Of a stretch of 64,000 nucleotides of DNA, positions 9,010-18,694 are shown piece by piece. Numbering within the stretch: the stretch's first letter is position 1; every line of letters begins with the position of its first letter. A program made the position numbers and the translations under genes. This DNA is from Deltaproteobacteria bacterium (lineage in GTDB: Bacteria; Myxococcota; Myxococcia; Myxococcales; Anaeromyxobacteraceae). The stretch is from positions 186,001-250,000 of the forward strand of contig JACRMN010000019.1 in the NCBI GenBank assembly GCA_016214955.1. The letters are read 5' to 3'. The notes beneath the pieces were generated by a model. That model was not told the DNA's origin. It saw only the letters and a program-made list of their open reading frames with translations, and did no database searches.

Positions 9010-9885
9010 TCAGTCCTCGTCGTCCTCGGCCTCCGGTGCGTCCGGCGCGTCCGGTCCCTCCGGTGCCACGCCGCCCCGCCCGGGGCGCATCATCTTCTCC
9101 ATCTGCTCGCGCTGCTCGGGCGTCATCTTCTTCATGGCCTCCTCCATCTGCCGCCGGGAGTCGTCCATCTGCCGCTGCGCCTCGGGGGAGGGCTTGTAGC
9201 TGCCCATGGGGCCGGCGCCCGGGTCGGACTTCTTGTAGCCGGAGAGCGAGAGGAGCGAGGCGGGGACGGAGCGCTTCTCCACCTTGACCGCCTCCCAGGT
9301 GACCACCTGGCCGTCCCGCTGCTTGGTGCGGAACTTCAGCGGCCAGCCGTCGATGCCGGCCTCGCGGAGCTGGCGGGCCGCCTCGCGGTTCTTGCGGCTC
9401 TCCCGCGCGTCCTCGCCCGCCATGGCCGCCCAGAAGCCCTCGGCGTTTCCCACCGCCTTGCTGGCCCAGATCTCGGTCTCGTCGCCGTCGGCGTCGGTGA
9501 GGAGGGCGTGGGCGCACTCGTACCCGGCCACCTTCTCCGGGGCCAGCCGCTTCACCTTGCCCTTGGCGGCGTCCCGGTCGTCGCGCTCCTCGCTCCGGGA
9601 GCCGCCCATCTCCACGTAGAGCTTCTTCTGGTCGTCGACGAGGTAGGTGACGCCGGGCTTGTCGCGCAGGTGCAGGACCGCCATCTGCATCTCGCCCATG
9701 TGCGACGTCATCTTGGTCTCCATGCGCGTGCCGGCCTTGCCCACGTGCATGCGGATGGTCCCGCTGCCGCGCTCCTCCACCTGCTTGGAGGTCACGGTCA
9801 GCCGGGCCTCGATGGTCCCCTCGAAGTCGGCGGCCAGGGCGGGGAGAGACAGTGTGACGGAGAGTGCAGCGAGCGCGGTGCGCAT
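9010..9885 (-). CDS. Exported DUF4412-like protein
   Basis: 291-residue protein with a short signal peptide (MRTALAALSVTLSLPALAA). The body resembles DUF4412-type periplasmic proteins, with repeated beta-strand segments such as TRMETKMTSHMGEMQM, GVTYLVDDQKKLYVEM and VKRLAPEKVAGYECAHALL. The last 80 residues are different: a Gln/Met/Glu-rich helix (EAMKKMTPEQREQMEKMMRP) followed by an acidic Pro/Asp tail. Function is unknown. I chose the ATG that starts the signal peptide; a longer frame upstream would translate the GGTCGN repeat and is rejected. The GGDEF gene follows 25 bases downstream and may be co-transcribed. Confidence 0.75.
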   Translation of the reverse strand: MRTALAALSVTLSLPALAADFEGTIEARLTVTSKQVEERGSGTIRMHVGKAGTRMETKMTSHMGEMQMAVLHLRDKPGVTYLVDDQKKLYVEMGGSRSEERDDRDAAKGKVKRLAPEKVAGYECAHALLTDADGDETEIWASKAVGNAEGFWAAMAGEDARESRKNREAARQLREAGIDGWPLKFRTKQRDGQVVTWEAVKVEKRSVPASLLSLSGYKKSDPGAGPMGSYKPSPEAQRQMDDSRRQMEEAMKKMTPEQREQMEKMMRPGRGGVAPEGPDAPDAPEAEDDED

Positions 9886-9966
9886 GGAGAGCCCCCTTGG
9901 GCGCGAATCTACCCCAAAGCGCCGTTCCCCGGCCTCCCCAGGCGCAGGGGACGCGGCGGAGCCCGC

Positions 9967-9996
9967 GGTCGGGGTCGAGGTCGGGGTCGCGGTCGG
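9967..9996 (+). repeat. GGTCGN hexamer array, 5 units
   Basis: Five exact period-6 units (GGTCGG, GGTCGA, GGTCGG, GGTCGC, GGTCGG) lie between the divergent starts of the DUF4412-like gene and recJ. It is one member of a dispersed family of such arrays in this window, always with the G-rich strand on the plus strand. Confidence 0.95.
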
Positions 9997-10045
9997 GCGC
10001 ACCTCGTACCGAGGGGTCAGATGCCCGTGTTACACGCTGGCCACC

Positions 10046-11794
10046 GTGACGGCGCCGGGGCGGAAGAGGTGGGTGGAGGTGACGTGCGACGAGCCGGCCG
10101 CGGCGCGGCTCTCGCGCGAGCTCTCCCTGCACCCGCTGGCGGCCCGCGTCCTCGCCTCCCGCGGCCTCGCCGACCCGGCCGACGCCGAGCGCTTCCTGGC
10201 CTCCCGGCTCGCCGACCTGCCGGACCCGTTCTCGATGAAGGGCATGGACGAGGCGGTGGCCCGCATCGCCCGGGCGCTCGAGGCCGGCGAGCGCATCGCC
10301 TGCTACGGCGACTACGACGTCGACGGCGTCACCTCCACGGTGCTGCTCTCCGGCCTGCTCCGCGCCGCCGGCGGCGACGTGGTCACCTACACGCCCCACC
10401 GGCTGGTGGAGGGGTACGGCCTCAACGCCGACGCCGTGGCCCGGCTGGCCGGGCAGGGGGTGAAGCTGCTCGTCACCCTCGACTGCGGCATCACCAGCCG
10501 CGACGAGGTGCGGGCGGCGGCGGCGCTGGGGCTCGACACCGTGGTGGTGGACCACCACACCGTGCCGGTGGAGCTGCCGGCGGCGGCCGCCATCCTCAAC
10601 CCGCACCAGCCCGGCTGCGGCTACCCCGACAAGAACCTGGCGGCCGTGGGCGTGACCTTCGCGCTCGCCATGGCGCTCCGCCGGCGCCTGCGCGAGGCCG
10701 GGCGCTTCGGCGCGGCGCGCCCCGAGCCGAACCTCCGGGAGGTGCTCGACCTGGTGGCGCTCGGCACCGTGGCCGACGTGGTGCCGCTCACCGGCGTGAA
10801 CCGCATCCTGGTGCGCTGGGGGCTGGTGGAGCTGGCGCGGGAGCGGCGGCCGGGCGTGGCGGCGCTGAAGCGGGTGGCCGGCGTGGCGCCCGGCGTGCCG
10901 GTGGGCGCGGGCCAGGTGGGCTTCCGCCTCGGCCCCCGCCTCAACGCCGCCGGGCGGCTCGACGACGCCGGGCGCAGCGTGCGGCTGCTGGCCACCGACG
11001 ACGCCGCTCTGGCCCGGGCCCTGGCCGAGGAGCTCGACGCCGAGAACCGGGCCCGCCAGGACATCGAGAAGGCCATCCTGGAGCAGGCCCTGGCGCAGGC
11101 CGCCGAGCGGGTGCGGGCCGGCGCCCGCGGGCTGGTGCTGTGGCGCGACGGCTGGCACCCGGGGGTGGTGGGCATCGTGGCCTCGCGGGTGGTGGAGCGC
11201 TTCCACCGGCCGGCGGTGCTGGTGGGCGTGGAGGGCGAGGTGGGGAAGGGCAGCGGCCGGAGCGTGGAGGGCTTCCACCTGTACGATGCCCTGGCCGCCT
11301 GCGCCGGCCACCTCACCCGCTTCGGCGGCCACCGCCACGCCGCCGGCGTGACCGTGTCGCCGGGCGCGCTCCCCGCCTTCCGGGAGGCCTTCGAGCAGCA
11401 GGCGGCCTCCCGCCTCGCCCCCGAGGACCTGGTGGGCCGGATCCGGCTCGAGGGGCGGCTCCAGGCGGCCGAGGCCACCGAGCGCGCCGCCCAGGACCTG
11501 GAGCGGCTCGCCCCCTTCGGCGCCGGCCACCCCGAGCCGGTCTTCGCGCTGGCGGCCCGCCCGGGCCGGGCGCGGACGGTGGGGGCTGGAGGCGCCCACC
11601 TGAAACTGGCCTTCGGCGAGGGGGCCGGCAGCGTGGACGCCATCGGCTTCCAGCTCGGCGACCGGCTGGGGCTGTGCCAGGGCGGGGCGCAGGTCGAGGC
11701 GGCTGTGACGCTGGGCTTCGACGAGTGGGACGGCTCGCGGCGGCTGCAGCTCAAGCTGCGCGACCTCCGGGCTCCCGGCGAGCCGCTCGCTTGA
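10046..11794 (+). CDS. recJ: Single-stranded-DNA-specific exonuclease RecJ
   Basis: 582-residue 5'-3' single-strand exonuclease of recombination and mismatch repair. DHH-family metal motifs are visible: CYGDYDVDGVTSTVLL near residues 85-100, TLDCGITSRDEV, and VVVDHHTVPVE near residue 170. The DHHA1 domain carries GHRHAAGVTVSPG, and an OB-fold completes the C-terminus. Starts in this frame are GTG 10046, 10073 or 10079. I prefer 10046 because family members usually begin a few residues before the KRWxV motif seen here. TTACAC at 10030-10035 could be its -10 box, which would make the mRNA nearly leaderless. Length is normal for the family. Confidence 0.93.
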   Translation: MTAPGRKRWVEVTCDEPAAARLSRELSLHPLAARVLASRGLADPADAERFLASRLADLPDPFSMKGMDEAVARIARALEAGERIACYGDYDVDGVTSTVLLSGLLRAAGGDVVTYTPHRLVEGYGLNADAVARLAGQGVKLLVTLDCGITSRDEVRAAAALGLDTVVVDHHTVPVELPAAAAILNPHQPGCGYPDKNLAAVGVTFALAMALRRRLREAGRFGAARPEPNLREVLDLVALGTVADVVPLTGVNRILVRWGLVELARERRPGVAALKRVAGVAPGVPVGAGQVGFRLGPRLNAAGRLDDAGRSVRLLATDDAALARALAEELDAENRARQDIEKAILEQALAQAAERVRAGARGLVLWRDGWHPGVVGIVASRVVERFHRPAVLVGVEGEVGKGSGRSVEGFHLYDALAACAGHLTRFGGHRHAAGVTVSPGALPAFREAFEQQAASRLAPEDLVGRIRLEGRLQAAEATERAAQDLERLAPFGAGHPEPVFALAARPGRARTVGAGGAHLKLAFGEGAGSVDAIGFQLGDRLGLCQGGAQVEAAVTLGFDEWDGSRRLQLKLRDLRAPGEPLA

Positions 11795-12009
11795 CCCGCC
11801 CGGGATCGGCGGCGGCGCCGCAGCGCGGCGCGTCATCCCGCGCGGGCTGCATTCACGATAAGTGATGTCCCGTAAGCGCGCGTTTTCGCCCGCGAAGGCC
11901 CGCCTTGGGCGCGGCAGGTGCGCGGGGGCGCCGTTAGGCTGCCGGCACTCGCGAGGAGTCCCAGGAGCCCTCGCGCGCCGAACAATCCCGATCCGCCACC
12001 GGAGGACGC

Positions 12010-15000
12010 ATGTCCCGACCCGCTCCGCTGCACCGCACCCTCACGCCCGCGCGGTCGCGCGGGGCTGCGACGCTGCTGGCTCTCGCCGCCGCCGCCCTCG
12101 CGGGCCGCGCCGAGGCCGCCGGCCTCGCCCGCCTGGCGCTGCCCGAGCCCATCGAGGCGCAGGCGCCCACGCGCATCCAGCAGCAGCAGGCGCTCTGGAG
12201 CTCGAGGATCGACCCCGCCCTCGCCGGCGCCCAGGGCACGGTGGACGTCTGGGTGAAGCTCTCTCGCGCCCCGGTGGCCGAGGCCAACGGCGAGGACGCC
12301 AAGACCCGCGGCGGCCTGCTCTCGCCGGCGCAGCGCCGCAGCTACGCCCGCTCGCTGGAGCTGGAGCAGGACGGCGTGGCCGCGGTGGCGCGGGCGCTGG
12401 GCGGCGAGGAGCTGGGCCGCGTATCCCGGGCCCACAACGCCGTGGCCATCCGCATCGACGCCTCGCTGCTCCAGGACCTCGCCACCTCGCTGGGCGTGGA
12501 CCGCGTCCGGCCGGTGAACCACTACGAGCTGGCGCTCTCCTCCACGGTGCCGTACGTCGGCGCGGCGGCGGCGCAGGCGGCCGGCAAGGACGGCAGCGGC
12601 ACGCGGGTGGCGGTGCTCGACTCGGGCATCGACTACACCCACCACAACCTGGGCGGCCCCGGCACCACCGCCGCCTACGCCGAGGCGGTGGCCAGCTTCC
12701 CCAACCCGTACTTCCCCAGCGCCAAGGTGATCGGCGGCTTCGACTTCGTCGGTCCGGTGTGGCCCGGCGGCGCCCGCGCCGAGGATCCCAACCCCATCGA
12801 CGACGGCCCGGCTGCCGGCCACGGCACCCACGTGGCCGACATCATCGGCGGCCGCTCCGCCGACGGCGCCCACGTGGGCGTGGCCCCCGGTACCCAGCTC
12901 TACGCGGTGAAGGTCTGCTCCTCGGTGGCCACCTCCTGCAACGGCGTGGCCCTGCTCCGCGCCGTCGACTTCGCCCTCGACCCCGACGGCGACGGCACCC
13001 TCGACCCGGTCGACGTGATGAACCTCTCCCTCGGCTCCGGCTACGGCATGAAGGAGGACGACCTCACCGAGGCGCTGGAGCGCGCCTCGGCCGCGGGCGT
13101 GGTGGTGGTGGCCGCGGCCGGCAACGACGGCAACAAGCCCTACGTGGTCTCGTCGCCTTCCATCGCCCAGCGGGCCATCAGCGTGGCCCAGACCCAGGTG
13201 CCGGGCGCCACCGTCATCCCCCTGGTGGTGAACGCGCCGGCCGCCATCGCCGGCACCTACGGCAACACCGAGCAGGTGAGCTGGGCCCCGGTGGACCACG
13301 CCGTCACCGGCGACGTGGTCTTCGTGGGCCGCGGCTGCCCCGCCGGCTCCATCAGCGCCACCAGCCCGGACGACACGTACCTGGCCGACCCGAACGGCAA
13401 GGTGGCCCTCATCGACCGCGGCGCCTGCGCGGTCTCGCTCAAGGTGGACCGCGCCGCCAGGGCCGGCGCCACCGCGGTGCTCATCGGCCTGGTGGCGGCC
13501 GGCGACGCCATCTCCTTCAGCTTCGGCGGCGGCACCAGCTTCGTGCCCACCCTGGTCATCACCCGGACCGACGCCAACCGCCTCAAGGCCAACCTCGGCG
13601 CGCCGCCCAACGTGACCGTCTCGCCCGCCAACGCCATCCCGCTGGTGGGCAGCATCGTGACCACCTCGGCCCGCGGCCCGAGCAGCAGCTACCAGACCAT
13701 CAAGCCCGAGATCGGCGCCCCCGGCGCCTCGGTGTCGGCGGTGGCCGGCACCGGCACCGGCGAGTCGGCCTTCGGCGGCACCTCCGGCGCCACGCCCATG
13801 GTGGCCGGCTCGGCCGCCATCCTGGTCGGCGCCAACCCGCGGCTCCGCCCGGTGGAGGTGAAGGCGATCCTGATGAACAGCGCCGAGACCACCATCTACC
13901 ACCAGCCGGCCCTCTTCCCCGGCAAGCTGGCGCCGGTCACCCGCATCGGCGCCGGTGAGGTGCGGGTGAACAAGGCCCTCGGCGCCAAGGCGGCGGCCTG
14001 GGTGAAGCGCGACAGCTCGGCCGCCATCTCCTTCGGCTACCGGGCCTTCCACGAGACCGACTCGCTGTCCCGCGAGGTCCACGTCGAGAACCTCACCGGG
14101 ACCGGCCAGACCTGGAGGATCAGCGCTGCCTACCGGACCCCGGGCAAGGCGGCCAACGCCGCGGTGCGGATCTCCACCGACTCCAGCGTCCGGGTGCCGG
14201 CGCGCTCCGAGGCCAGGTTCGACGTCAAGGTCACCGTCGACCCGGCGCTGCTGCCCTCCTGGACCCTCGACGGCGGCCCCAGCGGCGGCAACGGCCTGCT
14301 CCTCGACGAGCACGAGGTGGACGGCTACCTGACCCTGACCTCGGGCGCCGAGACGCTGACGCTGCCCTGGCACGTGCTGCCGCACAAGGCGGCCAAGCTC
14401 AACGCCCCGGCCACGGCCCGCGCCGGCGGCAGCTTCTCCGTCGAGAACGGCGGGGCCGAGGACGGCCTGGTCGAGGTCTTCGCCCTCACCGGCCAGAGCC
14501 CGCGCATCGACGCGGCGCTGCTCCCGGCCCCCGGCGACAACTTCGCCGTGGTCGATCTCTCGGCGGTGGGCGTGCGGGCCGTCACCGCCGCAGCCCCCGG
14601 CGACACCCTGCAGGTGGCCGTCTCCACCTTCGGCGCCCGGGCTCACCCCAACTACCCGGCCGAGTTCGACATCTACATCGACAGCAACCTGGACGGCGTC
14701 CCCGACTACGTCGTCTACAACACCGAGAACGGCGGGTTCGTGGCCAGCGGCCAGAACGTGGTGTTCGTGGTCAACCTGGCGACCGGCATCCAGCGTGCCT
14801 TCTTCTTCACCGACGCCGACCTCGACTCGTCGAACGCCATCCTCACCTTCCCGGCGGCGGCGGTGGGGCTGGCGCCGGGCCAGGGCTTCGACTTCTCGGT
14901 GTACGCCTTCGACAACTACTTCACCGGGGCCCTCACCGACGCCATCGAGAACATGGTCTACACGCCCGGCACGCCGCGCTGGGTGGCGGGCGACATCGCC

Positions 15001-15144
15001 CCCATCGCGCCCGGCCAGAAGGCGCGGGTGTCGGTGACCGAGGTGGCCGGCGGCGCCGCGGCCTCGCCCTCGCAGACCGGCTTCCTGCTCCAGTACCGCC
15101 ACTCGGCCGCCAACCGCGAGTCGCAGGCGGTGCTGGTCCGGTAG
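12010..15144 (+). CDS. Secreted S8 subtilisin-like serine protease with PA domain
   Basis: 1044-residue exported protease. A signal peptide (about residues 1-40, ending RAEA) is followed by an inhibitor-I9-like propeptide region. The catalytic triad is intact: Asp204 in VLDSGID, His271 in GHGTHVAD, and Ser592 in GTSGATPM. Between His and Ser is a long protease-associated (PA) insert, about residues 410-530 (VALIDRGACAVSLKVDRA), as in cucumisin/C5a-peptidase types. Beyond about residue 650 come beta-sandwich-like regions and no sorting motif, so it is probably released. Mg/Ca-like DxDxD segments (DPDGDGTLD, DSNLDGVPD) suggest calcium binding. GGAGG precedes the ATG. It stands alone between recJ and a strong terminator. 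Confidence 0.92.
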   Translation: MSRPAPLHRTLTPARSRGAATLLALAAAALAGRAEAAGLARLALPEPIEAQAPTRIQQQQALWSSRIDPALAGAQGTVDVWVKLSRAPVAEANGEDAKTRGGLLSPAQRRSYARSLELEQDGVAAVARALGGEELGRVSRAHNAVAIRIDASLLQDLATSLGVDRVRPVNHYELALSSTVPYVGAAAAQAAGKDGSGTRVAVLDSGIDYTHHNLGGPGTTAAYAEAVASFPNPYFPSAKVIGGFDFVGPVWPGGARAEDPNPIDDGPAAGHGTHVADIIGGRSADGAHVGVAPGTQLYAVKVCSSVATSCNGVALLRAVDFALDPDGDGTLDPVDVMNLSLGSGYGMKEDDLTEALERASAAGVVVVAAAGNDGNKPYVVSSPSIAQRAISVAQTQVPGATVIPLVVNAPAAIAGTYGNTEQVSWAPVDHAVTGDVVFVGRGCPAGSISATSPDDTYLADPNGKVALIDRGACAVSLKVDRAARAGATAVLIGLVAAGDAISFSFGGGTSFVPTLVITRTDANRLKANLGAPPNVTVSPANAIPLVGSIVTTSARGPSSSYQTIKPEIGAPGASVSAVAGTGTGESAFGGTSGATPMVAGSAAILVGANPRLRPVEVKAILMNSAETTIYHQPALFPGKLAPVTRIGAGEVRVNKALGAKAAAWVKRDSSAAISFGYRAFHETDSLSREVHVENLTGTGQTWRISAAYRTPGKAANAAVRISTDSSVRVPARSEARFDVKVTVDPALLPSWTLDGGPSGGNGLLLDEHEVDGYLTLTSGAETLTLPWHVLPHKAAKLNAPATARAGGSFSVENGGAEDGLVEVFALTGQSPRIDAALLPAPGDNFAVVDLSAVGVRAVTAAAPGDTLQVAVSTFGARAHPNYPAEFDIYIDSNLDGVPDYVVYNTENGGFVASGQNVVFVVNLATGIQRAFFFTDADLDSSNAILTFPAAAVGLAPGQGFDFSVYAFDNYFTGALTDAIENMVYTPGTPRWVAGDIAPIAPGQKARVSVTEVAGGAAASPSQTGFLLQYRHSAANRESQAVLVR

Positions 15145-15170
15145 CCGACGGCTGAAGCAGGGGAGCAGGG

Positions 15171-15205
15171 ACGGGGTCGGCGCGCCGCGCGCCGGCCCCG
15201 TGTTT
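15171..15205 (+). terminator. Strong hairpin terminator after the subtilase
   Basis: A 14-bp stem (15171-15184 with 15188-15201, one G-U pair) with a 3-base loop is followed by GTTT. It begins 27 bases after the protease stop codon and precedes the aspS promoter, insulating the two units. Confidence 0.75.
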
Positions 15206-15256
15206 CGTGGGCGTACCCGCCGCCCGCCGGACCGCATCCCCGGCGTCCCAGGGCGC

Positions 15257-15285
15257 TTGACGCCCCTCGTTTCCGAGTGTTAGCT
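15257..15285 (+). promoter_or_regulatory. Sigma-70-like promoter of aspS
   Basis: TTGACG (15257-15262), a 17-base spacer, and TTAGCT (15280-15285) form a good vegetative promoter match. The aspS ribosome-binding site AGGGAGG (15301-15307) lies about 16 bases after the -10 box, giving a short leader. No T-box or other attenuator fits in this space. Confidence 0.65.
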
Positions 15286-15312
15286 GCGGAGTCCCATTCG
15301 AGGGAGGCTCCG

Positions 15313-17124
<1,812 letters not shown>

Positions 17125-17187
17125 CGGGTCCTGGGGACGGGTGACCTCACCCTGCGGGTGGGTGGCGACCTGAACGCGCGTGGCGTG

Positions 17188-17207
17188 GGTGTCAAGCCTT
17201 TGACGCC
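17188..17207. repeat. Inverted repeat shared with 25.1 kb
   Basis: GGTGTCAA and TTGACGCC flank a 4-base GCCT spacer in the 190-base gap before the first glycosyltransferase gene. A nearly identical structure with spacer GCCG is at 25104-25121, and both are preceded by the string CCTGCGGGTGGG. No other gene or structure was seen in 17125-17314. Confidence 0.5.
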
Positions 17208-17314
17208 AGGTCGGTGACGACCCGCCCGCACAGGACCTCCGTCGTTCCAAGGGCCTGTCACCACGAGGGTTCCGGGGGAGGGCGCCTGGCGCGCCGGTTG
17301 CTCTGTCCGGGGCC

Positions 17315-18694
17315 GTGGACCGGATCAGCCTCTGCGTGATCGCCCGGGACGAGGAGCGCATGCTCCTCGATTGCCTGGCGTCGGCCGAGGGGGCGGTGGA
17401 CGAGGTGGTGGTGGTGGACACCGGCTCCATCGACCGGACTGCCGAGATCGCCAGGGCCGCAGGCGCCCGGGTGGTGAGCCTCCCCTGGGCCGACGACTTC
17501 TCGGCGCCGCGCAACGAGGCGGCCCGCGCCGCCACCGGCGACTTCCTGCTCCAGCTCGACGCCGACGAGCGGCTCCTGCCCGGCGCCGCCGAGGCGCTGC
17601 GGGCGGCGGTGCGCACCCCAGGCGTGGACGCCTGGACCCTGCGGCTCCACAACGCCGCCCGGCTCGACGCCGAACCCGAGGCGGTGCGCCAGGGGCGGGA
17701 GCGGCTGGGGCCGGCGGTGTCGCTGCCGCGCCTCATCCGGCGCGCGCCCGACCTCGCCTGGCGCGGCATCGTCCACGAGTCGATCTCCGACTGGCTGGCG
17801 GCGCGCGGCATGCGCCTGGGCCGGGCCGAGGCCGAGATCCTGCACCTGGGCTACGCCGACGAGGTGCGGGCGGCGCGGGGCAAGGAGGCGCGCAACCTGG
17901 GGCTCCTGCGCCGGCGCTGCGCCCTCGAGCCCGACAACGTCACCCCCTTCGGCTACCTGGCGCTGGAGCTCATCGCCGCCGGGGACACCGGCGAGGCCTG
18001 CCAGGTCGTCGAGGCGGGCTGGGCGCTCGTGCCCTCGCAGCCCACCGATCGCTCGCTCCTGCGCATCGCCGTGGCCCGCGGGCAGGTGGCGCTCCGCGAG
18101 GAGCGGCCCGAGGCGGTGCTGGAGGCGGTGGAGGTGGGCCTCCGGCGCGACGGGGCCCAGCCCGACCTGCACCACCTGGCCGGCCAGGCGCTGGCGCTGT
18201 GGGCGGCGCGCGACGGGCCGGAGCGGCAGGCCCGCCTGGCCCGCGCCGGCAAGGCCTTCGAGGAGGCGCTGGCCTTCGAGGGGGCCGACGGCCTCCGGCA
18301 GTACGTGGCCGGGGCCTCCTCCTACGCGAGCTGGAACGGCCTGGGCGGGGTGCGCCTGGCCGAGGGGCGCCACGCCGAGGCGCAGCGCTGCTTCGAGCGG
18401 GCGCTCCTGGCCCGCCCCGGCGACCGGGACGCGCGCCTGGGCATCGGCGAGGTGACGGTGCGCCGGGGCAACGCCCAGGGCGCGCTGGTGGTGCTGGAGC
18501 CGCTCCTCGACGAACGGCCCGACGGCTGGCTGCTGGCGGCGCTGGCGGCCCGCGCCCTCGGGGCCCACCGCGACGCCGAGGAGATGCTGCGCCGGGCCGG
18601 CGACCGCCTCGGCCGCGGCTTCGTGGCCCCGCACCGGGCGCTCTACCTGGGCCGGGCGAGAGAGAGCACCCCGCGCCAGGGGCGAGCCCCGTGA
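17315..18694 (+). CDS. Family 2 glycosyltransferase with TPR-like C-terminus
   Basis: 459-residue protein. Residues 1-230 are a GT-A fold family-2 glycosyltransferase, with ISLCVIARDEERMLLDCL, VVVDTGSIDRT, and the metal-binding LDADERLLPG as the DxD equivalent. From about 230 the sequence is alpha-helical and rich in Ala/Leu with repeated 34-residue-like units (AEGRHAEAQRCFERALLARPGDRDARLGIGEV), i.e. TPRs. The acceptor sugar or protein is unknown. The start is GTG. The stop overlaps the GTG of the next gene (GTGA), and the two genes are clear tandem paralogues, so they probably form one operon. Probable role: cell-surface glycan or lipopolysaccharide-type decoration. Confidence 0.85.
   Translation: MDRISLCVIARDEERMLLDCLASAEGAVDEVVVVDTGSIDRTAEIARAAGARVVSLPWADDFSAPRNEAARAATGDFLLQLDADERLLPGAAEALRAAVRTPGVDAWTLRLHNAARLDAEPEAVRQGRERLGPAVSLPRLIRRAPDLAWRGIVHESISDWLAARGMRLGRAEAEILHLGYADEVRAARGKEARNLGLLRRRCALEPDNVTPFGYLALELIAAGDTGEACQVVEAGWALVPSQPTDRSLLRIAVARGQVALREERPEAVLEAVEVGLRRDGAQPDLHHLAGQALALWAARDGPERQARLARAGKAFEEALAFEGADGLRQYVAGASSYASWNGLGGVRLAEGRHAEAQRCFERALLARPGDRDARLGIGEVTVRRGNAQGALVVLEPLLDERPDGWLLAALAARALGAHRDAEEMLRRAGDRLGRGFVAPHRALYLGRARESTPRQGRAP

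Noticed and set aside
9886-10002. A 39-residue N-terminal extension of the DUF4412-like protein
   Set aside because: It would translate the GGTCGN array as Thr/Pro repeats. A good signal peptide begins at ATG 9885.
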